The position numbers and the translations under genes were made by a program. From Reinekea forsetii (lineage in GTDB: Bacteria; Pseudomonadota; Gammaproteobacteria; Pseudomonadales; Natronospirillaceae), in contig NZ_CP011797.1 of NCBI RefSeq assembly GCF_002795845.1, positions 2,007,501-2,071,500 of the forward strand: a stretch of DNA of 64,000 bases, in the 5' to 3' direction. Positions 19,806-28,390 of the stretch are shown piece by piece; positions within the stretch are counted from its first letter, which is position 1, and every line of letters starts with the position of its first letter. The notes under the pieces are model-generated. The model saw nothing but the letters and a program-made list of their open reading frames with translations, had not been told where the DNA came from and did not search any database.

Positions 19806-20831
19806 TTAGTTAGTCCAAGCACCTGAACAGAGCTCTTCAATTGTGTATGCTTTGCCGTCATAGCCTTTCAATGCAACTGTGTCCATGTTGGCAGCAGTAA
19901 CAGAAGGGTTTGGCGTAAAGTTTAGGTAGTTCTCTAACTCACCATTGGCCATATATTCTTCAACCATTTTGATAGCCAGCTGGCCTTCATGTAGTGGAGA
20001 CTGAAGAGTAGTACCGTATTGCTTACCTTCTTCAATTAACTGACGGTCACCATTACAAACAGTACCTACAGCAATTACGTCTTCGCCCATTTCATAACCG
20101 GCTTCTTCAAATGCTTTCAAAGCACCTGTCAGAATTGCATCGTCCATGCCGTATACATAATCGATACCTTCGTTACGCAATTTAGCGATAACTTTAGCAG
20201 CGCCTTTATAACCGTTTGCTTGGCCGAAACCTTCATCAACTTCGCCGATCAGGGTTAGATCAGAACCAGCAATAGCATCGTTAAATGCATTAATGGATAG
20301 ACCGTAGCCGCCGTAGCTTTGTGGATAGGTTACTGCAACTACGTTGAAGCTCGTTTTGCCTGCAGCTTTAGCTGCCTTGGCGGCTTCAACCATCATCAGA
20401 CCTGCATTACGGGCACGCAGACGATCATCTGGACCGGCAAAGCCGAATATGTATTGCTTGTCTTGCTCGTTTGGCAACTGGTTGATTTTAAGAACCGGCA
20501 CACCCGTTTTAGCAAGAGCGCGCAATGAGCCTAAACCGGCTACTGCGTCAGAAGGCCACCAAATAAATACGTCAGGCAGAACGCCTGCGGCAAGAACTTG
20601 CTGTACTTGCTGGTCTTGTTCAGCTTGGCTAAATTGGTTTTCATAAACATCGATTTTGTAACCCTTCAATGCCGCTGTATCTTTGATACCGCTGATGAAC
20701 TTACCAATATACGCTTCGCCAGCTGGGCCGTTGAAGGAGACAATTGATACTGCAAAGGCGCTACAGCTCAAAGATACTGCTAGGAGTGAAGCTCCCAATT
20801 TCGCGACAAGTCTTTTATTATTTTTAATCAT
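19806..20831 (-). CDS. Periplasmic sugar-binding protein of ABC importer (RbsB family)
   Basis: A 341-residue type I periplasmic binding protein. A signal peptide of about 27 residues (KRLVAKLGASLLAVSLSCSA...FA) precedes a Rossmann-like two-lobed domain (IVSFNGPAGEAYIGKFISGI; GYEMGEDVIAVGT). It captures the substrate and delivers it to the permeases encoded downstream. GGAG lies 8 bases before the ATG. It is the first gene of the 15-kb operon, behind a promoter with LacI-type operators. The ligand cannot be told from sequence; carbohydrates, polyols and related small molecules are typical. Confidence 0.92.
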   Translation of the reverse strand: MIKNNKRLVAKLGASLLAVSLSCSAFAVSIVSFNGPAGEAYIGKFISGIKDTAALKGYKIDVYENQFSQAEQDQQVQQVLAAGVLPDVFIWWPSDAVAGLGSLRALAKTGVPVLKINQLPNEQDKQYIFGFAGPDDRLRARNAGLMMVEAAKAAKAAGKTSFNVVAVTYPQSYGGYGLSINAFNDAIAGSDLTLIGEVDEGFGQANGYKGAAKVIAKLRNEGIDYVYGMDDAILTGALKAFEEAGYEMGEDVIAVGTVCNGDRQLIEEGKQYGTTLQSPLHEGQLAIKMVEEYMANGELENYLNFTPNPSVTAANMDTVALKGYDGKAYTIEELCSGAWTN

Positions 20832-20877
20832 ACTTTGCTCCAGATGGATTTTAGGTCGGATCCTGAGTGCTTATGGA

Positions 20878-20906
20878 TTTATAGCAAGTGGACGCAATCG
20901 ATTACA
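20878..20906 (-). promoter_or_regulatory. Extended -10 promoter with overlapping LacI-type operator
   Basis: On the minus strand TGCTATAAA (TATAAA at 20878-20883) is an extended -10 element upstream of the binding-protein gene. TGTAATCGATTGCG at 20893-20906 fits the LacI-family pattern TGnAAnCGnTTnCA at all but the last base and covers the -35 position. A repressor bound there would block initiation. Confidence 0.55.
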
Positions 20907-21083
20907 TCAAAATTGCACAGGCCTGTCAGCGGGATTTGTTCACTATTCCTTCTATTTTCGAGTGCTTATTGATAATAAGTGATCACTAAATAGCCAAAAA
21001 TGCCATTAAGGTGTTGATTTTCGATTATATTTTAAAAAACTAATATTATTGTATTGATGAAATAATGACTTATACAGAAATAA

Positions 21084-21097
21084 AGCAACCGTTTACA
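21084..21097 (-). promoter_or_regulatory. Second LacI-type operator
   Basis: On the minus strand TGTAAACGGTTGCT again fits TGnAAnCGnTTnCA except for the last base. It is centred 191 bp upstream of the first operator, a spacing compatible with repression by DNA looping. The rest of the 20832-21179 spacer is AT-rich with no gene. Confidence 0.5.
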
Positions 21098-21179
21098 TTA
21101 ATCTTAACTAACTTCTACCAGTCAAGTACTCGGTCAATGCATTGCCATAAAAGATCTTCGTGAGCGGAATACAAAGCAT

Positions 21180-21212
21180 AAAAAAGCCACCCAGCGATTT
21201 ATGCTGGATGGC
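21180..21212 (-). terminator. Rho-independent terminator after the ClC gene
   Basis: On the minus strand a 10-bp stem with one mismatch (21203-21212 with 21186-21195, 7-base loop) is followed by at least six Ts. It lies 60 bases after the stop of the ClC gene. Confidence 0.75.
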
Positions 21213-21271
21213 GTCGTCCTAGGTAATTCAAGCCTTGCGGCAGGCTATAATCGGTTGCCCCTAGACAGTCA

Positions 21272-22651
21272 TCAGGGTTTGGTTTTGAAGCCCTCGTATT
21301 TCTTATCTTTGGCGCGGATCTCTTCAAAGGGATTTTTACCTCGTCCATCTAACTGCCTCACCAACAAGGAACTTTGCGAGAACAGGTAAATAACAATGTA
21401 GGCTGAGGCGACGGAAAAAAGCACCGGCAATGAGCTCGACAATTTACCCGTCATTTCGATCATCGCAATGATGGCCGCGAAAACGGCGCCAATAACAGTT
21501 GCAACCGTCGCACCCATCCCGGCTATGGCGTAAATGGAGATGCCTGATATGGAAATACCTGTGCCCTCGACCATAATTCCCACCGCAGCACCCAACATGG
21601 CACCCATAAACAGACTGGGACCGAATACGCCGCCGTTAAAGCCAAAGGCAAGGCTGATAATGGTCGCAACGAACTTGAGTACCAATAAGATCAAACACAG
21701 TTGAAAGGCGATATTGCCGGCGATGGCCATTTGGGTTTCATAGCCCCCTAGGCCCAGTACCGACGGGTACATAAATCCAATACAGCCTAACAATAGGCCG
21801 CCAACGACCGGCTTTAAGCGGTTGTCGATCTTAACGTGCTTGGCCACCAGGCCAGCTGCTTTGGGTAACGCCTGATTAAAGGCAATCCCGACTACTCCTG
21901 ATAGCGCGCCAATAATGCCAAAGAAAATAAATTCATAGGGCGGGATAGAATCGGGAATTAAATCACTAAGAATAACGAACTGCACGTCCAACAACTTAGC
22001 TGTTTCAGAGCCAGCAACGGCTGCCGCCGCAACCGGAATAAACTGATAAATGCGCCACTGGCGCAAAACAACTTCCTGGACAAAGATAACCGCGGCCAAG
22101 GGTGCGATAAAGGATGCCGAAATCGCCGCCGCGATGCCGGAACAACCCAGGACGACCTTTTCTTGGGTACTGAGCTTGAAGATGGATCCCATACCGCTTG
22201 CCACGGCGGCACCCAAGTGTACGGCAGGTCCGTAACGTCCCACGGAAGCACCCGCACCGATCGAAACAGCCGAAATAAGTCCCACGGCTAAACCTTCTCG
22301 GACGCCGGTTTGGCCTTGATTGAAATGGATGTCTTCAATGACATGGGAAAGACCGCGGTTTGCCCTATTAGGCATTAGATAGTGGGTTAAAAGCCCAACA
22401 ATCAGCCCTAAAAAAGCCAAGACGCCGATCGACCAGATCGGCAAGGTAGCGTTTTCAATGCCCTGCTCCATTACCAGCGTGTCTAACGGGGTTTTATGCA
22501 GATAGGTTTGAGTTAGGTTAATGGCGATCAATAGACCCTTGGCTGCAAAGGCGGCCATTATCCCTATGGCAATCGACAGGCTGACCGTTCTGGCAATTGT
22601 CCAGTCGAGGTTTCTAAATTTCTTCTCTTCGGTACCGATTATGTCGCTCAT
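21272..22651 (-). CDS. ClC-family chloride channel/antiporter
   Basis: A polytopic membrane protein of about 459 residues of the ClC family, which moves chloride or related anions. It has the selectivity-filter motif GASVGRYGPAVHLG, the helix-N motif GGVFGPSLFMG, and duplicated hydrophobic halves. The filter reads GRYGP instead of GREGP, so the external gating glutamate of Cl-/H+ exchangers is a tyrosine; that favours altered gating or coupling. There are no CBS domains. The start at 22651 is chosen over 22687 because it has a better ribosome site (AGGGTG). It is monocistronic with its own terminator. Confidence 0.9.
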   Translation of the reverse strand: MSDIIGTEEKKFRNLDWTIARTVSLSIAIGIMAAFAAKGLLIAINLTQTYLHKTPLDTLVMEQGIENATLPIWSIGVLAFLGLIVGLLTHYLMPNRANRGLSHVIEDIHFNQGQTGVREGLAVGLISAVSIGAGASVGRYGPAVHLGAAVASGMGSIFKLSTQEKVVLGCSGIAAAISASFIAPLAAVIFVQEVVLRQWRIYQFIPVAAAAVAGSETAKLLDVQFVILSDLIPDSIPPYEFIFFGIIGALSGVVGIAFNQALPKAAGLVAKHVKIDNRLKPVVGGLLLGCIGFMYPSVLGLGGYETQMAIAGNIAFQLCLILLVLKFVATIISLAFGFNGGVFGPSLFMGAMLGAAVGIMVEGTGISISGISIYAIAGMGATVATVIGAVFAAIIAMIEMTGKLSSSLPVLFSVASAYIVIYLFSQSSLLVRQLDGRGKNPFEEIRAKDKKYEGFKTKP

Positions 22652-22967
22652 AAATACACCCTGGTTTATTATTCTTATTACCGACAACGTTCATGCGAAA
22701 CTATTAACAAGTAAACTTAGTTAGTGTGAAAACCAATACTTTACGCTGCTACGAACTGGTTTTAAAGCATTTATGGCATTCAAAATGACTCAGTTGATCC
22801 GCTAAGAGGCCCGTCAGCGCCTCTAATTGGGTATTACAAAAGTAATAGAAAGGCTGTTTGGGACTGCGTAAAGCGACTTAGAGAGGGATATTAAATGCCA
22901 TGACGGCCTTTATGGCCGGTTGTCCGGGGGGTGCCGCACCCTATCGGATGGCTGTCGATCCGAGTTC
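22652..22967. other. Intergenic spacer, ClC to DUF3726-like gene
   Basis: No gene seen. It holds two short hairpins: AGAGGC/GCCTCT near 22804-22823 and CGGCC/GGCCG near 22909-22919. Either could be the 3' end of the upstream minus-strand pair, but neither has a T tract. Confidence 0.4.
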
Positions 22968-23717
22968 TCAGCGACCTCCGGCTCCTTGGCGGGATTGATC
23001 ATTATTTTCAACCAATATACCGGTCCCTATTTGATTGATGCGTCGCCACAGTTCCGGTTCAATTTCAATGCCATGTTCAACACTGTTGGCTTTGTTTTCG
23101 GCCACTTCCTCGGCACTCATATGGCGCGCGTTACGGTTACCCTTGGACAACTGCAATGATGCGGTTAAATCGACCCGGGAACTGCAGATAATAGTCAAGG
23201 TTTGCTTCAGGTCGGTGCTCGCACTCAGATTGGTGAGCGCTTCACTGTAACTGGGGTAACGTGCACCGGCCCGTATCGCTGCGGCATGCTCGGTGACGGT
23301 ATGGCTCCCGTTTTGCCAGTAAGCTGCGATACTGATGCCACAACGGCCCCGATCGGTCAGGGCTTTGAGAATAAACATCCGATTGTGACAGTGATGCACC
23401 GTCACCGTGGCAATGCCACTTATCAGCGCTTTGGCGTGTGCCAGATCCACCGATGCGGCGATGCAGTTCAGTGCACTGGGACCGTGACTGTCGATTATCG
23501 CGGACGAACTGTCTTCATAGAGGACACTGCTGAGGAGCTTGTCGGTATCGTCGGTTATATAGGGCAGCAAACGCTCCAGCTCCGCCAAGCCTTTGAGGCC
23601 GTGTTTCTCCAACCACAGGATCATATTGGCGGCATCTTCATAGTTGCCAACAAAATAGTGAGAGGCCTCAAAACAACGTCGCAAGGCGGCTTTCAACTCA
23701 TTCATGGAAATATTCAT
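22968..23717 (-). CDS. Uncharacterised protein, DUF3726-like
   Basis: A 249-residue soluble protein. The frame opens further upstream, but ATG 23717 overlaps the stop of the preceding gene (ATGA) and gives the natural start MNISMNELKAALRRCFEA. The N-terminal helices (ASHYFVGNYEDAANMILWLE) resemble, from memory, the DUF3726 family; no search was possible. No catalytic motif is recognised. It is translationally coupled to the 574-residue gene upstream, so the two proteins probably work together. A LysR-type dyad lies upstream of the pair. Confidence 0.6.
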   Translation of the reverse strand: MNISMNELKAALRRCFEASHYFVGNYEDAANMILWLEKHGLKGLAELERLLPYITDDTDKLLSSVLYEDSSSAIIDSHGPSALNCIAASVDLAHAKALISGIATVTVHHCHNRMFILKALTDRGRCGISIAAYWQNGSHTVTEHAAAIRAGARYPSYSEALTNLSASTDLKQTLTIICSSRVDLTASLQLSKGNRNARHMSAEEVAENKANSVEHGIEIEPELWRRINQIGTGILVENNDQSRQGAGGR

Positions 23718-25438
23718 GAACAGTTTCCGCTTTGCTCTGGCGCTACAGGCATAAACCAATCGTCTTCGAATGCTTTGCCGATATCCGCTAGCAGCGGAGC
23801 GCCCTGAAACATGGTGTTGCGGACCCACAGTCGCGAACGCGGATCAAACTTACCGACACCAAAAAAGGCCAATTTGCAGCGCAATAGGTGAATTGGAAGC
23901 ACATTTCGATCCAGCAAATTGGCCTGAATATCACCATAGATGCAGCGATTCATACTTTGAATACGGCGCACTATTCCACGCATCTTGGGGCGCGCGACCA
24001 TGAATCTGGCGGTATTGTGGTCTGGATTCAGTGTTAGATAGGCGCACAGTTGGTCGTAGCACTTACTGACGGCATAGCCAACGCCCATTGCCATCTGCTT
24101 ATGCTTGGCCTCCTCATCGGCACTGTTGCCCAAGCGGGGCTCCATCTTCTCCTCGGAACGGTACCAACAGGTTTCACGTGCGCCATCGGCACTAAAGTCG
24201 GTGGCCAGCGCCCAATTGTAGCGTGTTTCAATGACCTCTTTGAGTTGCTCCAGGGGCATGATCGGATCGAGGTCGAGAATTTCATCGACGCTATGGAAAT
24301 CTTCAAGATCATCCACCAGTTCTGGATATATCTCTAACATAATCGAAACCAGCATCTCCTGGCCCTGTAAGGAGCAATGTTGCTCACTCCAGGCTATTAA
24401 CCCATCCCAGGTGTCGAAACTCGTCGCGACGTAGGTTTGCATCGCGTTTAGATCGACTACCACCTGTAAATTTTTCTCAGTTTGCGATTCATCATCGGTC
24501 GCAGTGTCTCGTGTGTGCTGCGCGCAACGGTCTATTAGGGTCGTGAGTGTCTCTTTTACCCGACCGTTGATACCGCCCAGAACCCGAATGCGAGCTAGGG
24601 CCAATTCGCGCATTTCAATCCAGTTACTGATTAACATGGGATGATTGACCAAAAACGGCGCCATGCCCAACCCGGTCGAGTTACCGATACCGAAATGACG
24701 CTTAAGCTCTGGTTGCATAGCTTGGAAGGTGTCAGGGGATTTGTGACGGGCAATATGTTCAGCCTGCAGGAAGCTGAAATTACGCAGCATCCAACAAACA
24801 AACATTTCCGAGGCAAAGGGCCGGGAAAAATCTTTGTGCTTGGTCGAAACCTTTTCCCAATCAGCCATGCCAAGCTTGCCACTGCCATAGACCGCCGTAG
24901 TCCGGTACAGATAACCGACCTTGGAGATTTGCTCGACATCCGGCTGCGCTCCGCGGGCTAGCTGATCGACAACATAATCAAATATCCTCGCACTGCGGTT
25001 GGCTCGTGACAGAACAAAAACCCGAGGGTCAACTCGTCCAGCTTCTTGCAAGGGTACATTTTGCTTCAGCCGTTCCAGGTAAAGCTGGTCCACCGGTCCT
25101 TCCACCAGCGCCATGGTGAGGTCCCATTGAGTGGCAATAACTCGATCGTTGCGATTTTCCAGCGCCAGATAGTGCGAAAATAATACAAAACTAAACAGGC
25201 CATTGGGTGCCTGGACTTCATAAACGACTGTGCCATAACCGTCGTCATCGAGGTCAAAGCGAGTCGGCTCAATCTGCCAGCGTTCCCGCATTATGCGTCG
25301 CACCAGGGTGCGCATAAAACTCAGGCGGCTCTGATGGAAGGACCCCAAGCGCTCTAAGTTCATCACTTGGTTAGCCGGACGCAGCGGCAACGCGTTGTTA
25401 CCCCTCATGGAATTTTGGATCGTGGCAGCAGTCGTCAT
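23714..25438 (-). CDS. Uncharacterised 574-residue protein
   Basis: Not recognised. A soluble, largely helical-looking protein without signal peptide or membrane segments. The N-terminal third includes RFDLDDDGYGTVVYEVQAP and FSFVLFSHYLALENRNDRVI; the middle has HFGIGNSTGLGMAPFLVNHP; the C-terminus has MRGIVRRIQSMNRCIYGDI. Conserved-looking His, Asp and Arg blocks suggest an enzyme. It is the first gene of a two-gene unit with the DUF3726-like gene (4-base overlap) and shares a regulatory dyad with the LysR/aldehyde dehydrogenase locus. Confidence 0.6.
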   Translation of the reverse strand: MTTAATIQNSMRGNNALPLRPANQVMNLERLGSFHQSRLSFMRTLVRRIMRERWQIEPTRFDLDDDGYGTVVYEVQAPNGLFSFVLFSHYLALENRNDRVIATQWDLTMALVEGPVDQLYLERLKQNVPLQEAGRVDPRVFVLSRANRSARIFDYVVDQLARGAQPDVEQISKVGYLYRTTAVYGSGKLGMADWEKVSTKHKDFSRPFASEMFVCWMLRNFSFLQAEHIARHKSPDTFQAMQPELKRHFGIGNSTGLGMAPFLVNHPMLISNWIEMRELALARIRVLGGINGRVKETLTTLIDRCAQHTRDTATDDESQTEKNLQVVVDLNAMQTYVATSFDTWDGLIAWSEQHCSLQGQEMLVSIMLEIYPELVDDLEDFHSVDEILDLDPIMPLEQLKEVIETRYNWALATDFSADGARETCWYRSEEKMEPRLGNSADEEAKHKQMAMGVGYAVSKCYDQLCAYLTLNPDHNTARFMVARPKMRGIVRRIQSMNRCIYGDIQANLLDRNVLPIHLLRCKLAFFGVGKFDPRSRLWVRNTMFQGAPLLADIGKAFEDDWFMPVAPEQSGNCS

Positions 25439-25935
25439 TACTCTTTACGTCCTAATTAGCAGCACATCTATCGGGCAGTCAACCTTCCGTTGTGCAATAT
25501 GGCCTAGCTAAAGCTTTGATGTGCGGAATCAACTGACAATACATCCGGTCTGTTGGTATTTGTAACCTTGGCGTCGGAATGAGCATCACCAGTAGGCATT
25601 ACCGCGCGGAATTGATATTCGCGTGGATCGCATATGGCAATTGTCAGCCCTAGGGGTTTCAAGACCCACAAGTGCTGACGGCAAACTCCGTCTCCGTTTT
25701 AGGGTGGCACCAATCATCTGTCAACCATGGGCCACTAAACAAATCAAAAGGACAAATCAACTGATAAGTGAAACTTATCAGCGTCCGATTTATGGTTCCT
25801 AAATTAGTGTTGGGGTAATGTTTCGACCCTAGCACCTCAGATCAATATTGCTAGAATTCTGCCCTCATCGCAGGACCCAAATCTTGCTATCCGGGCCAGT
25901 TCATAGCACTAGAAGTGGGCCACCTGGTCAGCTGG
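25439..25935. other. Intergenic spacer with LysR-type dyad
   Basis: About 500 bp without a convincing gene. It holds a perfect 9-bp inverted repeat with a 3-base spacer at 25761-25781 (described separately) and a nested hairpin at about 25647-25683 (GTCAGC ... GCTGAC enclosing GGGT/ACCC). It must carry the promoter of the minus-strand pair; no consensus -35/-10 was confidently placed. Confidence 0.4.
25761..25781. promoter_or_regulatory. Dyad CTGATAAGT-GAA-ACTTATCAG, putative LysR binding site
   Basis: A perfect 21-bp dyad containing ATAAG-N5-CTTAT (25764-25778), about 325 bp upstream of the 574-residue gene. The same ATAAG-N5-CTTAT core lies between lysR and the aldehyde dehydrogenase gene at 26842-26856. 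The two shared sites suggest one regulator controls both transcription units. Confidence 0.55.
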
Positions 25936-26829
25936 CTAGCCGCTACTGCTGGCAACGATAAAGTCTATCAAGGCCCTGGCGGGCGGGGTGAGTGACTTGT
26001 TGGTCAGATGTACGATGCCAATACGGCGAATCACAGTGGGAGTTTTTAACGGGATGAATTTGAGCGTGGTACTGTGCTTCGGAAAGGCATACCAGGGCAG
26101 CGTGGTAATGCCAAAACCGGCCTCCAACATCGCGATCAGGGAGATCATATTGGACACATAAAATTGTGAATGACCCAGCAATGGATGGGCGTCACTATCT
26201 TCCAGTAGCGCCGACGTGCCATTACTTATAAACCTATGTTCGCGCAACGTCTGCCAATGCAGCTCGGTGCTGCCGGCCAAGGGATGGTTGTTCGGGCAGA
26301 CCACGCCGATTTGATCCTGCCAAATAGGAATAAAGGTCTTGTCGGAATGTTCCTGCTCATGAAACAGATGCGCGATACCAAAATCGACTTGCTGGTTTTC
26401 GACCATTTGCAGGACAGCAGTGGAGTTATCATCAAAAAAACTAACATGCAGGCCAGGTGTGTCGGCAAAAAACTGCAATAACAACTCAGGCAACACCCTA
26501 CTGGCAATAGAAGGCACTGAGGCTAACCGCAGGTGCCCCGTCTTATGTTCTGCCAAGAGCGTCATGTCTTCCGCCACTCGATCATGGTGGGCTATGAGTT
26601 CTTTTGCCTTGGGTAAAAAATGACTGCCGAAGGGGGTTAATTCGGTTTTAGCGGTTTTGGCATTGCGCTTCTCGAACAGGCCTTCACCGAGTTTCTTCTC
26701 GAGGTCTCGGATAGATAAGGAAATGGCCGGTTGCGTGCGGTGCGCCTTTTCTGCTGCGACATGAAAACCTTTTAGTTCAGCAACCCAGACGAAATGACGT
26801 AATTGGGCAATTTTAAGCTCTGGCAGCAT
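25936..26829 (-). CDS. LysR-family transcriptional regulator
   Basis: A 297-residue LysR-type regulator. The N-terminal winged helix (LRHFVWVAELKGFHVAAEKA, then TQPAISLSIRDLEKKLG) is followed by the effector-binding domain (LRLASVPSIASRVLPELLLQ; CPNNHPLAGS). It is divergent from the aldehyde dehydrogenase gene across a 104-bp spacer with an ATAAG-N5-CTTAT dyad. The classical arrangement suggests it controls that operon and itself, probably with an amine- or betaine-derived effector given the BCCT gene. Confidence 0.93.
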   Translation of the reverse strand: MLPELKIAQLRHFVWVAELKGFHVAAEKAHRTQPAISLSIRDLEKKLGEGLFEKRNAKTAKTELTPFGSHFLPKAKELIAHHDRVAEDMTLLAEHKTGHLRLASVPSIASRVLPELLLQFFADTPGLHVSFFDDNSTAVLQMVENQQVDFGIAHLFHEQEHSDKTFIPIWQDQIGVVCPNNHPLAGSTELHWQTLREHRFISNGTSALLEDSDAHPLLGHSQFYVSNMISLIAMLEAGFGITTLPWYAFPKHSTTLKFIPLKTPTVIRRIGIVHLTNKSLTPPARALIDFIVASSSG

Positions 26830-26841
26830 GACCGCCTCCTA

Positions 26842-26856
26842 ATAAGAAAATCTTAT
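26842..26856. promoter_or_regulatory. ATAAG-N5-CTTAT dyad in lysR/aldehyde dehydrogenase spacer
   Basis: ATAAG-AAAAT-CTTAT, followed by CA as in the dyad at 25761-25781. It lies 13 bp from the lysR start and about 80 bp upstream of the divergent aldehyde dehydrogenase start. It has the size of a LysR T-N11-A box. Confidence 0.55.
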
Positions 26857-26933
26857 CAATAGATAGTTTTTATTGATTTTTATTATTAAAGCACGGAGCC
26901 TATGATTCCTCCAACAAAATTCGGACCATCGAT

Positions 26934-28376
26934 ATGACTGATACAGTGTTTAGAAATTACATCGCAGGCGAGTGGGTTGAAGGCAATCGAGCGGTGGCAA
27001 ATATCAGCCCTGCCGACAAAGCTGATCTGATCGGCCACTACGCTCAGGCCGACAAAGCACAAACCGAAGCCGCCATTACCGCCGCCGGTGTAGCCCAAGT
27101 TGAGTGGGCCAAAAGCGGCTTAGAACAACGCTACAGCGTTTTGATGGCGATCGGTGATGAACTGATTCAGCGTAAAGATGAGTTGGGTAGACTGTTAGCC
27201 CGTGAAGAAGGCAAAACACTTGCCGAGGGCGTGGGCGAAACCTACCGCTCCGGTCAATTCTTCCATTATTACGCCGCCGAAGTGCTGCGCCAGATGGGTG
27301 AAACTGCCGATTCAGTGCGCCCAGGCGTAGAAATTGAAACCCGCCGTGAGCCCGTCGGCGTGGTCGGCGTTATCACCCCGTGGAATTTCCCAACGGCCAC
27401 CGCCGCTTGGAAGATCGCTCCCGCCCTAGCCTTTGGCAACGCGGTGGTCTTTAAGCCGGCGAATCAGGTGACCGCAAGCGCTTGGTCACTGACCGAAATC
27501 ATCTCTCGCCAGGGCCTGCCAGCAGGTACTTTTAACCTGGTCATGGGCCCCGGCGCGGAAGTCGGTGATGTCTTGATAAATTCACGTGGCATTAACGCAC
27601 TGACCTTCACCGGTTCGCTCGAAACGGGCCGCAAAGTGGCTGTGGCGACGGCCATGAACCTGGTCAAGTGTCAGCTGGAAATGGGCAGTAAAAACGCCCT
27701 AATCGTATTGGATGACGCGGATCTCGATAATGCTGTTGAATGTGCAGTGGGGGGTGCTTATGGCGGTACGGGACAAAAATGCACCGCATCGTCGCGCCTA
27801 ATTGTCACCGAAGGCATCCACGATCGATTTGTGGCGGCCGTGATTGAGCGCATGAAGAAGTTGGTGGTCGGTCATCCTTTAAAGGAAGGCGTACATATAG
27901 GTGCCGTTGGCGATGCCCGTCAAATGGAACAGAACCTAAGGTATCTGCAACTGGCCAAAGATGAAGGCGGCACGCTGGCCTTCGGCGGCAACGTGTTAAC
28001 CGAAGATACAGATGGCTATTACCTGCAGCCAGCATTGTTTACCGAGACAACCAACGCGATGACGATCAATCGGGAAGAAGCCTTTGCGCCGATCGCTTGC
28101 GTCATCAAGGTCAAGGATTATGAGCAAGCCTTAGCCACCTTGAATGACACGAATTTTGGCCTTACTGGCGGCATCTGTACTGAGTCACTCAAGTATGCGA
28201 CCGATTTCAAACGCCAGGCCAAAACCGGCTGTGTGATGGTAAATCTGCCGACGGCGGGTACCGACTACCACGTTCCATTCGGCGGTCGTAAAGATTCTAG
28301 CTTTGGTCCACGCGAACAGGGTTCCTATGCCAAAGAGTTTTACACCGTGGTCAAAACCACCTATATCCGTGCGTAA
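26934..28376 (+). CDS. Aldehyde dehydrogenase (2-oxoglutarate-semialdehyde dehydrogenase-like)
   Basis: A 480-residue ALDH-superfamily enzyme. Cofactor segment VITPWNFPTATAAWKIAPAL, catalytic Glu in LEMGSKNAL and nucleophile Cys in GQKCTASSRLIV. The GQKCTASSR form is typical of the alpha-ketoglutarate-semialdehyde / YcbD-like group. It is the first gene of a plus-strand set with M19 and BCCT genes, divergent from lysR, and probably removes an aldehyde in the breakdown of an imported compound. The substrate is inferred only to class level. Confidence 0.9.
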   Translation: MTDTVFRNYIAGEWVEGNRAVANISPADKADLIGHYAQADKAQTEAAITAAGVAQVEWAKSGLEQRYSVLMAIGDELIQRKDELGRLLAREEGKTLAEGVGETYRSGQFFHYYAAEVLRQMGETADSVRPGVEIETRREPVGVVGVITPWNFPTATAAWKIAPALAFGNAVVFKPANQVTASAWSLTEIISRQGLPAGTFNLVMGPGAEVGDVLINSRGINALTFTGSLETGRKVAVATAMNLVKCQLEMGSKNALIVLDDADLDNAVECAVGGAYGGTGQKCTASSRLIVTEGIHDRFVAAVIERMKKLVVGHPLKEGVHIGAVGDARQMEQNLRYLQLAKDEGGTLAFGGNVLTEDTDGYYLQPALFTETTNAMTINREEAFAPIACVIKVKDYEQALATLNDTNFGLTGGICTESLKYATDFKRQAKTGCVMVNLPTAGTDYHVPFGGRKDSSFGPREQGSYAKEFYTVVKTTYIRA

Positions 28377-28390
28377 AGGACCTGCTCACT

